Origin: Solenopsis invicta
Taxonomy: Eukaryota > Arthropoda > Insecta > Hymenoptera > Formicidae
Reading direction: 5' to 3'
Length of the DNA: 64,000 bases
Assembly: GCF_016802725.1 (NCBI RefSeq)
Contig: NC_052673.1
Location: 9,869,037-9,933,036 of the forward strand
Under the pieces are notes generated by a model. It did not search any database. It was not told where the DNA came from and saw nothing but the letters and a program-made list of their open reading frames with translations. This document shows positions 14,847-28,350 of the stretch, in pieces. Each line of letters opens with the position of its first letter. The stretch's first letter is position 1. Made by a program: the position numbers and the translations under genes.

Positions 14847-15519
14847 CTTACAAAAATATAGCACTATATATAAGCCGCAGTTTTAATTACAGAAAATGCT
14901 GGTTAAAAATTGTTTATGCTCTTTTTAGTTTTACGAGTGTATCTTGAATTAAATATATATTTTTGAATGCTGTTACATCCTTGATAAATTTATGTATTTT
15001 CAAAACATTTCCGCATTTATTTGTTAAACTTTGCATTCAAAGTGATATCTTGTAGATTATTTATACAAAAGAAGGAGAGAAAAGCTTGAATTTTCGAAGT
15101 CAATATCATAAGGCTTAATTGCCAAAAAATTTTGCGTTATTGACATCACTGCTAGATTGCTAAATTCTATTAGGTACTTGAAATTGGGCGTCTCACGATT
15201 TCGTGATAAGATAAATCAATATAAATTTTCTTTTTTTGTGTACGAGCTCTGCTAAACTTTTTTTGTACATTATTTCAAATTATAATTTTAATATATGGTT
15301 ACACACGTTTGTTTATTTGTAATATTTTCAAGTTGTATCCCTGAAATATGTAGATTTTATAGTCTCGAAAACTTTGAAAATATGGTAGATTTAAGATTGC
15401 ACATCCAAAGAAAAGTTATTAAGATACACTCGTAAAACTAAAGAGAGCATAAGTAATTTTTAACCAGCATTTTCTGTAATTAAAACTGCGGCTTATATAC
15501 AGTGCTATATTTTTGTAAG
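14847..15519. mobile_element. MITE / non-autonomous DNA transposon with 99-bp TIRs
   Basis: Arms 14847-14945 and 15421-15519 are reverse complements at about 95 of 99 positions, beginning CTTACAAAAATATAGCACT. TA dinucleotides flank both ends (14845-14846, 15520-15521), as for Tc1/mariner-type insertion, though the match runs a few bases further out. The 475-bp centre is AT-rich with no transposase ORF. Highly similar arms suggest a fairly young copy. Confidence 0.85.
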
Positions 15520-18500
15520 TAAATATGTTTTAATTGATAAAATCATTTCTTTACCTTGTTTTTTTTTTTAAGTTGAAGTGAAAATATCTTTGAGAAAAAT
15601 AAAAATTTATTTCAAAAAATGACATTGTTAGCTTTCTTGAAGTTAATAAACGTGTTCAAATTATTTGTTTAATTTAATTCAAAGAAACTACTGACAAAAA
15701 TGTAAGAAGTAATTTAGTTGTTCTGATTTAAAAAATATATTTTTTTTATTAAAAAAAATTTGTATTGCACAACCGAACTATTTTTTTAATTCTAATAAAA
15801 AGAACAACCAATAAATTTCTTCAAATCAAAAAAACTTTTCTTTAACCGTATAGCAATGCACAAATTTTTTTATTCTAATTCCATTTTTTTTATTCCAAGA
15901 AACTTTTCTCTGAGTATATAGCCATAAAACTTGCAAACTATTGCTTTACTACGAGGAAGCATTTCCGAAATATAAAATATAAGATGCATGAAGAGAAGAT
16001 TAATATTGCTGAATAAAAAATAATTGCAAGTCACATTTATTTTAAAGATTATTTCATAGCAAAGAACATTTTGAATGTCTCTTAAATTTATATTTGCACG
16101 ACGCGTGCGCGTAAGCCCGAGACACGAACCATTCACGAGAGCATCGAGGATGGGCAGATATTCTCCTTGTCCATAGAGCGATGGAAACAACCCAGCCTCA
16201 TGTTCGTTCATTCCAGAAGAGATGGCGCGACGACCACGATTACGATTTCTGTCAATCTCCTCGTACTCGTAGAAATGACTGATTCGCACAGACATTTAAA
16301 CTTACAATTAATAACTTCACGAATCCTACTTCAATACACTGCAGAGTGCCATATATATACCCATATCACACATTTTTATAATTGGTAATTTTATAAACAT
16401 TTGAAAAAGTGGAAACAAGATAGTCTTTATTTAAAAAATAATAAGAATAAGAATATCTAATAAAAATAAAAATAAGATTGATATTTATGTTTGATGAAGC
16501 TGAAACTTATTTTTATTTAAAAAAAAAAGATATTTTTATGATATGCAGAGATTTATAGATTTTTTTCCCAAAATCCTCGCTTTGATGTAAATTCGAAAAT
16601 TTCTGTCGCGTTTGTTTATTTGTCTTTGTAAAACGCGTGCGTACGAAAACATTGAGGTCCTGCGATAATAATTTTATAATTATTACCAAGATATTAATGA
16701 TGACTGCCGTAAAAAATAAGAAAGAAAAAATTTTACGTTTAATTTATTACTTTTTAATATAATTGTGTATAAACATTTACGTTTAAGCACTATTTATTTG
16801 TCATAAATTTTTAAATGATGGGATTTAACTGCACCGAATTATCTTATGCGCTTTTTTGAAATAAACGAGTCTATTACTCATGCACGTTTATTATTCTGGT
16901 ACATATGATTTATGCAAGGAAGTTAACGTCGATGTTTGTGGGTACTTAGTTTTCTCCTGTGCTACTATAAAATCTTGCTAGATTAATGATCTCTCCATAT
17001 TTGAACGCTTATGGGCAGTTTCATCAATGTTAATTATCTTTTTATTCTGCGTTTCAATAGTAGCTCACGAGTATCGTTCGAATTATAGTCAAAGCTAATC
17101 GGTGTTCTCGAAATCGCTGATTAGATAATTGAACTGCAGAGATTATGCGCTCAGTTATTCAGTGGAATTGATTATGGATGATTGTGGATTATTACCACGC
17201 CACGAGAGAAAGACAGTGTATTCGACGGAATATTTGTTGCAACCGTATTAATTGAAAGTGACATTTTTCTCCATAAACAATTCGAGTGTATTGCAGCACA
17301 GCTCGCGCACGATCCAACGTGTTTGCGAATGCGTCAGACATCGACGAACACGCGTGAAATATCGGTAGTTTATCGCGATACGTCCCGTCCCCGTGGCTCG
17401 TAAATCCGAGTTTTTAGCGAATGCGCTCGTGGCCATTGTTGGTGGTAATGTTTATTTATGAGGCGGCCGCATTGATGTCGTCGGGATCGTGAGCGTTTCG
17501 ACATTTTCAACAGGAGCGCACCTTCGAGACCTCTTAGCCCAGCGCGAATATTTCCAATTCCCTTTCTGTCACGGCCCGCGGCTCATCGGCCTGAAAGTTT
17601 TCGCAAGCGCATAACAAGAACGCCTCGAGGTGCAGAACGCGAGTTTGAATCGCGCCGATCGGGATTCCGTCGACAGGTATCTTGAAAAAATCCATGGAAG
17701 CAGTTGTTGTAGTCGATACACAAATACGCTCTAGGGTGCATCTTTGCATAGCGAATTGCTGACACCATCGAATGATATGCGGCGCGTAAGGAAAATTGGA
17801 TGTTGGCTTATTTCTCTAAATTCTAGCTTGATACTTTAGTCAAGAAATCTTTTTTTTTTCTAATGTTTGTTTGGAGTTGAAAAATAATTATAAAGTTTAA
17901 TGATTAAAATATCAACAAGAAAATCAAATTACTCTGTTTTAATTTCTTTTTTTACTATTGAAAATTATAAAGTTTATTGGTACTCGGGAAAATCTCTGAA
18001 ATTTTTAATTTATATTTTATCTCTTTTTTTAACGAAATTGTTTTTTTAAATTATTTTTTTCTAAAAATGCAAAATGTCAACAATTAATTAACAATAAACA
18101 TACATACGTATTTAACAAGTACATTTTCGAGTGATTCGAGTTTTAATAAAAAAATCAGTGATAATAAAATACAATACATCGCCAATCTAAATTGGCGGTC
18201 TGTGTTTAATCATTTTTTGAATTCTCTATTTTCGATGAGTTAGATCTGTGTATTGCAGATAGATCGTTATATGCTATTTAGTTATATTATTTTTCTTTAA
18301 TATTTTCTCTAATTTAATCAAAATTTAAGTGGATTTTTTGTGATGAAGAAACATTAAAAAATATAATAAAATAAATTTGTTTTTTAAAAAGTTGTTTAAT
18401 CTTTCCTAGAATTTTGTATAAAATTTTTTAAAAATCCGGGAATTCTCAGGGAATTCTTTTACAAAATTTGAATAAATGTTTTGATATTGATATTTAACTG

Positions 18501-21500
18501 ATTGGCTATTGAATTTTTATCATCACAATTTTTAGTACAAAAAATTCTAATTAAAATTACAACATTGAAATAATATAAATAATAGGTATACAATAATTTA
18601 TTTATAAACATTATTTTATAGAATTTTTATTGAAACATAAGGCATGACATTCTTTGTGTATGCGTATATTATAAATTTTTTTGTCTGTCTGAACAAAGGC
18701 AATGATAAAAAATGATTTTCTTTTATTTTGCAGTAGCAAAAATGTGTATTTTTTATAAATTCTCTTATGCCAGACTTAAATAATATATTATTTTATATAT
18801 TTTTATGTTAAAAATAATGTAAATCTATTTCGTGTTAATTTTAATTAAGTTAATCTATTAATATCTATAGCTTTATTAGCATTCGTTATCAAAAGAACGA
18901 TAATTACGAATTTAAATCTTTATTTCTTCTGAATCAGATAGAAATTATTTTAGTCCTCTTTTTTTCTTTTTCTATTTTTTTCCACTTACGAGAGCAGAAT
19001 GATGATATCATCGAGGTAGATAGGCAAGAAATTGTGAGATCGAAACGGGGACGATTGTCAGGAATATAGCCTCAGTACATCTGGCCGGACCACTTCCTCC
19101 TGTATGATAACTTGGAGACTGCGAAGGCCGAATTGTATCGGAACTTGCGCGAGACAATACACCCAGGGCCGATAAATAATGTAAAGCAATAGCGGGAACA
19201 ACGAGAGGGAAGGCGAATAATGGGGATACTTCGCTCTCAATGCGACTCCCGCCTTTTTATTTCGTGGATCCCTCCGTTTCTCCTTTTTCTTCTTTCTTTC
19301 TCTCTCTTTATCTTTCTTCATTCGTTTTGGTCCGATACTCTTTCGCTTCGCAAACTCTCCCCTTTTCCTTCGAACGTCATGCGCTTTCTTTTTGCTTTGT
19401 TTCGGACTAGCCTCTTCAAAATTCAGACTGAGCTTCAATCCCGCGCTAATCAAATCCGACATGAACTCGCTCGCTAATTTTGTCCTCAGATTAGCGTTAG
19501 CTTAAGTTAATTTATCGAGAAGATTTATTCGAGCTATGTGCTTCTATTTTAATATCTTAAATTTTATATCTTTCGATATAAAATTTATGTATGTACACAT
19601 ACACACAATTCAATTTAATTCTTTGGGCATAATTCATGATCTAATATTATTAAAATATAACGATGTTATTTAAATATTTCATGTAAACTGATGAAATACC
19701 GTCTCGATTAATTATTACGTTAATTATTTCGTTTTTTTCTGATATTTTGCGCTTCTCTCACAGTTTTTTTCTTTTCCTCTTTCGGTGGTGGTGGTGGTGG
19801 TAAATCTTATACGGAGAAGCGATTCGGAATCGCGATATTATCAGCGCAAAGACAAGCCCCTGAGAAACTGAACTTTATTGCTGCTTTTATGTTCTGCTCG
19901 TGGTCCCCCTGGGCGCGGTAGATCCTGCTCCGAAAATTCCAGGACGTAGTACATTCCCTACGTCGTCTTTCATAAGACGACACGAAGTGGATACGTGATT
20001 CGGTCGGTTAGCCGTCTGCGGCTCCTGCACCGTATCGTAACTTCCAAGGGCAACTTTGATTAGCGAGAATAAAATACGAAGGAGAATTGTAGGATCGTAA
20101 TTCAAGAATTAAAAAAGAATCGGAACACTCCCTTCGTGGTTTTAAAGTCGCCCTCGCCCCGTGGTCGCGCCCAAAGCGGATAAAATATTACGGTTGCTTT
20201 TGCATGTCTTGGTACTTCGCAACTTAAATAATCCCTTTGACTCGCGCCATAAAATTACATTTTATAATGCCTATAGTTTTATAAACGGGTTAAAATGCTG
20301 CAGGCACTTAAACCTATAGTTTTATTAACGGGTTAAAATGCTGCAGGATTTTTGCAATTCGTTCACGTAAATTCACGTAACGTGCGCGAGTTGGCGGCAT
20401 TGCGGCATTGGTTATTAAGGATACCAAAAGTGTGCAACGACCGCAGGCGGTATCAGTAATATAAATACTACGGAAAGACGTGTTTGTCGGAAGTGGCTGC
20501 AAAAAAACTGTAGACGGATTACGTGGGCCGCATGATCTCTCTATAGGGACCTCCTCGTAGGTTCGAAATCCTTCTATCACGTATACGGATGTACGTGACT
20601 TTCGCAGACAGACATCCTTTTCCTTCTATACTTACATGATACTTCGTGGAAGACAAAATTAATTCACGCGCAAGCAAGCTAAAATAACTTGTTAAAAATG
20701 TGAACGATGTTATTCCTTTCAAGTATATGTGTTTGGTTTTTAAACCAAATGGAAGCTGTATTTTGATTTTATCGACAATACGTTTTACTTTTGCTAAGAA
20801 CGTGAACAGTAGAGAAATAACTTTTTATTAACGTTCAAAATTCACAATTGTATAATTAATGGAAGCAATCGATGATTGTGTAATTAATATAAATATAACT
20901 GTGACATAAAATATCATACATTGAAAAACAGACATTAAGTCTATCAAGACTTGCAGACCGAGAAATAACATTCGTATCCATCATTGAATATCTATTATTA
21001 CAGGATTTGCGGTAGGCTTTTATACAGCGTAGATATTTTTTCGAATGTTTTTCTCACAAAATCAGCATTTTCCCGCGACAGTGGGCATCAGCAACGTCGG
21101 CAACGAGCGACGGTGGTTTCATAACAAGCAATCGGGGGGGAAAAAACGAGACTCTCAATAAGCTCATTGGGAATTCTATTGACGACGGTAGCGCCGTTGC
21201 CTGTCCTAATACGGCAACTTGTCGTTTCTTGGCTCCTGGCAAGAAACGTGCCGTGGCTCTTGTAGAAGAGAGATCATACGGCCCTCGATCGTTGTCTGAT
21301 CCCAGTCGCCAGCTCGCAAAGAGCAGCGTCTTACCTTGTCGTTCATGCAGGAAAAATCGTCGCGGCGATTGTTTCGCGAGTGATGTCTTTCTTTGGTATC
21401 TCTAAGCGAAAAACGGCGCGACACGCTTTAAAATCTCTTACCAGTTCTCTTCGCGAATGCATTGAATTTTATTATTTAATTTGATGATTGATGATTGATG

Positions 21501-24500
21501 AATCGCGAAGAAAATGTTCAGCATTGACAAATTTTGCCGTGGTACCGCCGAACGATTGATTATCATTGCGAAGCTTGATAGCTTTCACATCAAGTATGCT
21601 CAATAACCCCTTAGTGACAGTAAGATTTACCTTTTTTTCTATTTTTTTTTAATGCATAAACTAATACTCTCCTTTCGTAAAATGTTTACCGTCCTCTTGC
21701 GACAGCATTTTACTCGTGTAAAGGAGAGGCACGAAGATTTCTCGAACGAAGTAATAGTGAGAGGAGACAGGCGGCTGATTACGTAGATCGTTCCTAGCTA
21801 TTGTGTAGCGCGCTCGATCGCGCGCTTTGTTACTTTTCGTCGTCGGCGCGGGTATCGCTGGTTTCTCCGATGAAACCGCCAGATTGCAAGGAATTGCGCC
21901 AGTCGCATTTAATAACTGTACCTTCTCTGCACCGTGGCTACCTTATCGCTGCTTTATCAACAGGAAACGATTACTTTGTATCTAACTCGGTGCTTTTCTT
22001 TGTCGGTCTTTCCTTTTCACCCCATATCGATGAGAAAAATATTCCCTCTGCGTTTTTTAGAAAAAAAATGGCAAAAGTATGTAAAGATAAAAGATGGAAA
22101 AGGTAAAAAAAAATATTTAAACGCTAAATCTCTCTCGTGGAAGCTGTCAACAGGGTGGAATCCAATAAAACAGCGTGAAAAGATAGAGTGCCGTCTCGGG
22201 GAACGTAAGATGAAACACAATGGGTGCCGGGAGACGTTAAAGGATGAGGAAGGAGGCCGAGCCCTTCGCGGAGCGCAAACGAAAGTGGGATTCCAAAAGG
22301 CCGGCCGATCTGGAGCGCGTTTATCATTCGCATAACCGTGAAGTAAACTGGTTCCTACGCGCGCATCGTAAATAATCGCGCGGTTATTCTCGGTCGACGA
22401 TCGGCTCGACGTGATTAATACTTTCGTACGAGCCCGGCATCGGTGGTTAATCGGTCTAACGGTGTACCGTGGTGTGATAACACGCGGGTTCCGATAATCG
22501 GGGACATTTGCAAATCGTTGATAGCCCGCTGTCACCGCGCGATGCTTTATCGATTCCAGCCAACGCAAAAATCTCTATCATCTAGGGTAGATCGTAACCA
22601 CGTCGTTATAGTCGATTGCCCCCGCTGCATCATACTCAGGTTTGCCCGGAGTAAAATAGTGTGATAACTTTATCAAAGGAAAATTATCTACGAAAACTGA
22701 ACCGATCCTGAACCGAATGCAACCTAGGACAAAAGCGAAAATTTTTAATTTCTTTATTTACCTACATTTTTTCTCACAAAAGCCGATTGCTTATAAATCA
22801 CATTTTACAGAAACGTCATTTTTTTTTGTAAGAGTATTGCAGAGCGAAAAAAATTATTTTCCAGACATAAATTTCGTGAACTTGGCCTTTCGAATTCATT
22901 TATTCCTTCGAATTTGCATTAAAATGTATTTCTTTTCGGCTTACTTGTAATATTTCTTTTTAAAACGGTATTAAATTTATCATCGATCATCTTGTCAACG
23001 TTATTAAGGAGTGCGTAATTTTTCATACAGCAGGTGACAAATCTCAAATGGAACTGGCGTGATCGATGATTAACGACTGCATCTATGTCGATGCAGATGT
23101 CTAGCTCGTCGGCTGGGTGAAAGTGCTAGTTAAACATCATAATTAACTCTTCGCCGCTAATAACACCCGCGAGAGGATGAATTGACGATCTCGAATCCGT
23201 TTATGCGTAGGCTAAGCGTACGCGAGTCGAATAAATCCAAGTGTCGTTCGGGCGCGGTCTTATCGCGGCGTCTGTCGTGAAATTTTATTTTCCCAAGAAT
23301 TAAATCCTTGCTACTTACATCGATAACGCGATCAGAGTCTTCGATATCTCGTAAAATACGATCTGACTAACGACCACGATAAGAACAAAGTCCGCGCGTC
23401 TGCCAGGCCCTTTATCGTCCTTTTCTTGCGCTCAATCAGCGATCGCAGAACCGATACAAACAAACTCGTTTTAATATAATTTTCGCCGTGGCAATACTAA
23501 TATATCTTCAGCGGCAATTAAATAAAGAAAAAAAATCTAATATTGTGCTATTGTGAGAAGTAATTTAAAGGATGGAATTTATTGCACGTAAATCAGCAGC
23601 AAAAATTACTTCGAGAACATAATGACGTATGATTAATTTTGCGAACCGTTACATATCGAGATTTAAATTTGATGATTATAATAAATAATTCTCCACTTTA
23701 AATTCGATAATCTCATGTTTAATGTTACATTTTAAAATCGTACGTATGTTGTAAAAAATATTGCGATCCGGATATCTCGATACGAAAAATGCATTTCGCA
23801 ACTAAATAAATTGCGGTAAAAACGGAAGCTGTAATGCAATAAGTTACGTGGCGCGCTTTCGCGTAAATAAAATGCCCGGCAATTATAAACATGGAAGGCG
23901 TGCGATTCGAGACTTCAATAGCAATATTGTGGTGGCCTTTTCGAACAGCGTGTACTTTCACTGTGCAGCAAGGAAAATTTCCAGTGGCTGATAATTGTAT
24001 TCATGATGTGACCGGCCACTAAATACTCGATTTTACGAGACGTTTTTCGCGGAATTAATTTGCAGCAACGCGTACCGGGTCGGTAGAGTTTTCAGGAAGG
24101 AGATTATTACGAGGTAAAAGCGATTCTTTTCTCGCTGGCGGTTCGAGGTGGAATTTCTCGGTGCAGTTCACCTTAGGAACCGCGTAATCGACGAGACGTA
24201 CGAGAGAACGCGTTATTTACTGTAAACGTTTATTGATTTGTCCGAAGACAGATGCTGTGCTGAGTTAATTAAAGGGGAAACGATAAGCAAAGCGCGATGT
24301 GGTTCGAGGCCGACAGACATTATAATTATGAATCTCGAAGAGAGCAACAAGGATTTTCTCGTGTGGGCTGTCCGATTCAAGCGCTTCGCGCCTTAATGGC
24401 CTGCCATTTCGAATGGGTTCTCTCTTGACTTTACTTCCGCCACGAATATCGCAAAAGCGAAGGTTACGTCTGTTAGTTTAATTTAATTCGAGAATACGAA

Positions 24501-24927
24501 AGAGACGAGTCAACAATTAATTCCACCTGAGAAGTTGTAATTTATATAGCGCACGTTTATTAACGTCTTACTTAAAAAATTGAATAATTCAGAAGCACGC
24601 GGGGAACTGTCAAATTTAAGCCTGCTTAAATGAAATAATAACGCCGCTGCGAGACGCTTGGCTACAGACTCCGTAATCATGCATATTTCAACGTTAAAGT
24701 GGAACACGTTGCTCGGCGATCGAAAATCATTTTGCGCATTGCGCGACGATCCGATTAAAGGAGATTCGCGCGCATGCAGTATTCATTAGCGTGGCGCAGG
24801 TAGCGAGCTTCCAAGGACGCGTCTGACGGAGTACCAAGGACCGTTCATCCCGAAACAGCGTAACCTCTGTTTTCAAAACGGCGGCTCAGCGAAAATCTTC
24901 ACGCAAGAGGAAATTAAGAGAATAGAC
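15520..24927. other. No confident gene
   Basis: AT-rich to about 19.0 kb, with a (GGT)n at 19785-19801 and a CpG-rich patch at 22.1-22.7 kb. Minus-strand ORFs at 15870-16295 and 22017-22568 lack splice or conservation support visible by eye. Confidence 0.5.
20270..20347. repeat. Two-copy tandem duplication, 35-bp unit
   Basis: Copies at 20270-20304 and 20313-20347 (CCTATAGTTTTATAAACGGG and onward to TGCTGCAGG) differ at one base and are separated by CACTTAAA. Confidence 0.85.
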
Positions 24928-25254
24928 CTATGTTGCGTGTGTACATTGGCGTATGATAGTACGCGGCTGCATCGACGGACGCCACCGCCGCCGCTCCACC
25001 TTTATCTTGTGCAATTGATGGCACGGAACCCATCGGAAAATTACAGGTTCTGCCGGTTTAATGGCTATAGTAGTCGGCGTCGAAAATGAAACGGGAATGA
25101 TTATTCCGGGATACCCTGCACTTTTATCCCCATTATACGATTCGACTTCTCTAATTCCCCACAGTTTCTGTAAATGATCGTTCAATGTTTCACGTTCATC
25201 AAAATCATCAAAACTCTCTGCTACCGTAACACAATCATTTTTACGAGAATATTA
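24928..25254 (-). CDS. Coding-like open frame, about 108 codons, unknown
   Basis: The frame is open from a TAA at about 25255 to a TAG at 24928-24930, with no ATG near its start. The first half looks protein-like (AESFDDFDERETLNDHL, then LQKLWGIREVESYNGDKSAG). The last 30 codons are Arg-rich and may be intron or decay. LQKLWGIREVE is faintly like a spacer found near the reverse transcriptase of BEL/Pao retroelements, but no RT or protease motif follows, so this is only a guess. It could be an internal exon, a retroelement scrap or chance. Confidence 0.25.
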
Positions 25255-25316
25255 TTATAATCGTGTCTTTATCTTCTTCTCATTATTATTATTATATTAT
25301 CAATTAGTCGGTAAAT

Positions 25317-25485
25317 GTACGAAAACTTGGCGCTGATAGACCTCTAAGAGAAACAATAAAAAGATTAAGTTTCTTTAATATTTAAGTAATATTGTGAGTC
25401 GTTATAATTTTTTTAATTACTGTATCATATTGTATTTTACCAACCTTATTACATTTAGATGTCTAGTAGCGCCAAGTTTTTGTAC
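25317..25485. mobile_element. Short element with 31-bp TIRs
   Basis: Arms 25317-25347 and 25455-25485 are inverted with about three mismatches (GTACGAAAACTTGGCGCTGA against the complement of GCGCCAAGTTTTTGTAC). The 169-bp element has an AT-rich centre and no ORF. Confidence 0.72.
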
Positions 25486-25783
25486 ATTAAAAATGTTTTA
25501 TTTTAATAAAACGTTCTCATTTTGTTTCCTCTTTAATTCTCTGAGATTAAATGTTATATTCCAGTGAAATTTTTTAAAAGTAAAATATATTTATTTGAAT
25601 TAGAACAAGAATGTTTTTCAATGGGAATACAAAGGCAGTACCACTTGGGTTTTATTTATCAAAGTAATATTATTAATTCTTTTTTTTTTTAATTAAAGCT
25701 ACAACCATTTAGGTTGATATAGGAAGATCCTTAAATGGAAATACAAAAATACTATCATTTGGATTTTATTTGTTAAAAATAAT

Positions 25784-25866
25784 ATTTCAAAGAACAATAT
25801 ATTCTCTTTATATTGGCTTTATATTGGCAGTTATTTCAAACAACAATATATTCTCTTTATATTGGC
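25784..25866. repeat. Two-copy direct repeat, 34-bp unit
   Basis: ATTTCAA-GAACAATATATTC and onward to TTATATTGGC recurs at 25784-25817 and 25833-25866 with one mismatch. The surrounding 25620-26030 contains looser repeats of an ATACAAA..ACCACTTGGGTTTTATTT type. Confidence 0.7.
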
Positions 25867-27364
25867 GCAATTTAAAGATTTCATATATTTTTTTAGCACA
25901 ATACATATCACTTGGGTTGAATTAAATTACACAATTTTAAAATGTCATTGTTTTTTTAAGTACATATATACTTGCACTTGAGATTTTTCAATAAAAATAT
26001 AAAGATAGTACATCACTTGAGTTTTGTAGAAAAATTAATGATTTGAGGCGCGAACACACATTTGGCGCTTTTTTTCGTCTTTTTTTTTACTGTTATATTA
26101 ACACCTTGCTGAGATTATTAATTGTTCATTATCGAATATTGCTATCGCTACTCTGGAATTGATCTCTGCACTCGCAGTCACGTTTCTATCCACCTATCGG
26201 CCTATATATCCATTGAACAACTCGGCGTATAAACCCCAAATTAAACGCCAGTTAAACCGAAGCGATGCAATTTGGTTTATCTGCCAAGGTCTCTGGATAT
26301 TGTCCAATTAAACGGGATGGTCGGTAACATTATAGCCACGCGTGCTCTGGCAAACTGCAAACACGTTAGCGATACGCATTAGCACCGAAGGGTGAAACGA
26401 AGCGTATACCGGTGCCGCGCCCCGCGCATTGCTCTCCTCTCGGTTTCTCTGCTCGCGCGTAACACTCGCCGCGCGGCACAGCCCAGCTGTCAGCCACTCA
26501 ATAACGAGACGGCGCAGACAGTTCAGGCCTGTACCGCACGCGTGCACACGTGCACGCGTGTTCGTGCTCCGGGGCGGCGTGTGTATAGTAGTAGTGGCGC
26601 GGTGTTCGGTCGCATCGCGGTTGCAGCCTCGCGCGGTGAAAGAGCCGCTGCGCGTCTTACGCCGAGAAACGTTTGCGTTTCTGCGTGGATGCCACAAAGG
26701 CAGTAATAATACGCGGATCCTCTCCACGCGTAATTGAGAATCGACGCGGTGGAAACGACCGCGGTGAACGGCCGCGGATCGGAGCGAATTGACGATCCCG
26801 GAGCACCGATCGTTAAACGGTGATTTACGGCCGCGGCGATTGCGTTCGACGTTCGGAAAAATTAATGACGCGCCTCGATGATAGTGTCGACGACGACGAC
26901 GACTACGGTGATGATTTGAGTCCATCCGCGCGATTTTATGCACATCCCGGTGTTTAACGTGTCAGGTGTGTATAAAATGTTCGTGCGCATCGGAGATCTC
27001 GCGCATCCCAAGGTTGCGGTGATCTTTGACGTGTAATCATACTTCATTATCCACTTTGCAATATCATGTATAAACATTAGTCGTCCGCGTGGAATCGTGG
27101 CGCGATCGATATGCCGCGGTATTCCCATATACCGTCAGGTCAGTGTTAACTGCCGATATCTCGACAAGGCCTTGAATCTTTAACTTGGAATGCAATTTGA
27201 TATTCGCGATAAAAAGTCATCGATAAAATTACAAAAAAAAAAGAAAATAAAAAATTGAATTTTTAATCAAACATACCTACGGTTAATAATTAAACTTTAA
27301 AGATCATAGACGTGCAGAAACAATTCGTTTTATCTACATTACATCATTTTGAAGAAAAATATGT

Positions 27365-27450
27365 ATATTGGATCGTTAATTATGAAACTTTACACGTGTG
27401 AATATCAAGATATTCACATGTGCAAAGTTTCCTATTTAATGACCCAATAT
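27365..27450. repeat. Near-loopless long hairpin, 42-bp arms
   Basis: Arms 27365-27406 and 27409-27450 are reverse complements at 36 of 42 positions with only AA between them. The sequence centres on GTGAATATC-AA-GATATTCAC. Spacing this tight is unusual for a microRNA precursor and fits a fold-back element. Confidence 0.75.
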
Positions 27451-27835
27451 AATACGATACGTTCTTGTCACTTTTGATAAATAAACATAGATATATAAAG
27501 TTTTTTCCTTTCTAAAAATCCAGGGAGAAAAACGCATTGATGACAACTGTGTAAAAAATGAATTTGAATTTTTAACAGTTTTGGAAAAAAAAAATCTAAC
27601 CGACGAGAATTTCACCGCTGTCAATGGAATCGAAAAAATTCGCTGCAGAACGATATTTACGATGAAAATAGAATCAGTAGCGCGCAGCATTGGGCCGATC
27701 GGTGTCACCCGGTGATCCTTGAATAGTGATCGTGCGTGCACGCTCGATCGCGACACGCACTCGCGTCCCGAGCGTCGAAGATCACGCTGCTGTTTTACGG
27801 TCGGGCTGCGCGCAGCGTGCGTGTTGGTATCGTTC

Positions 27836-27972
27836 AGTGACTGTTGATAGTGCGACATCGACTGGATAACATCGATTCGTGTTTTTCGTCTAACGACGCT
27901 ACGGGCCAGTTAACGACGCTCGTCCGCATGTCAGTCACGTGCGACGAGATCCGCGATAATGCACGCGTGTAG
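27836..27972 (+). promoter_or_regulatory. Candidate TSS and untranslated first exon
   Basis: A CpG-rich patch (about 27680-28060) contains TCAGTGA at 27834-27840, which matches the insect initiator, with the A at 27836. A GGATA at 27864-27868 is one base off the usual downstream promoter element position. A strong donor GTAG|GTGAGT follows at 27973. The 137-nt span has only a tiny ORF. This is the pattern of a 5'-UTR exon, but nothing shows that it is transcribed. Confidence 0.25.
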
Positions 27973-28089
27973 GTGAGTGCAGTGTCTAGTGAATAGGTGC
28001 GTTCTGCATAGGATGCGAGGCACCGTGCTTTACGTGCGAAGATGCAGAGCTAATTTCTTGCCCGCATTTTCACGTCGTCGATGCACTGT

Positions 28090-28350
28090 CTACACTAAGA
28101 GAAATTTTAATCAAACGTTTAATTAATAGTGATCGAATAAATTTTGCAATTACTGGTACCAAAAGCTCAGTTAAATTCAACCAAGTTAAATTTTTTTGGT
28201 TACAAGTTGTACAAAAACAATTGTTTGGTTGAGGCTACAGATTGTTCGGTCAAAACAACTTTATATTTGCTAATTATAATTATAAAATTTATTTGATCAC
28301 TATTTAACTAAACGTTTAGTCTATCTCACTAAATATTTCTCTCAATGTAG
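28090..28350. mobile_element. MITE, ACACTGAGAGAAAT-end family A, copy 1
   Basis: The ends are CTACACTAAGAGAAATTTTA and AATATTTCTCTCAATGTAG. Inner blocks (AATAGTGATCGAATAAATTT, TACTGGTACC, TGTACAAAAACAATTGTTTGG) recur in the element at 62271-62756. No ORF. Confidence 0.78.

Noticed and set aside
15870..16295. 141-codon minus ORF with a protein-like first half
   Set aside because: The + strand frame over the same bases looks equally protein-like, and no convincing donor or acceptor limits it.
19058..19477. Lys/Arg-rich minus ORF and hydrophobic + ORF
   Set aside because: They are shadows of a CT/TTC-rich strand-asymmetric stretch.
20550..20580. T-loop-like GGTTCGAAATCC
   Set aside because: No cloverleaf, acceptor stem or anticodon arm around it; not a tRNA.
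22017..22568. 183-codon minus-strand ORF
   Set aside because: It is the longest minus frame after 26308, but Arg/Pro/Phe-biased with overlapping frames on both strands, as expected of CpG-rich DNA. No splice or 3' signals.
26308..26943. 211-codon minus-strand ORF
   Set aside because: Very Arg/His/Thr-rich, lies in a CpG-rich patch, and is mirrored by two long + strand ORFs. Likely a composition artefact.
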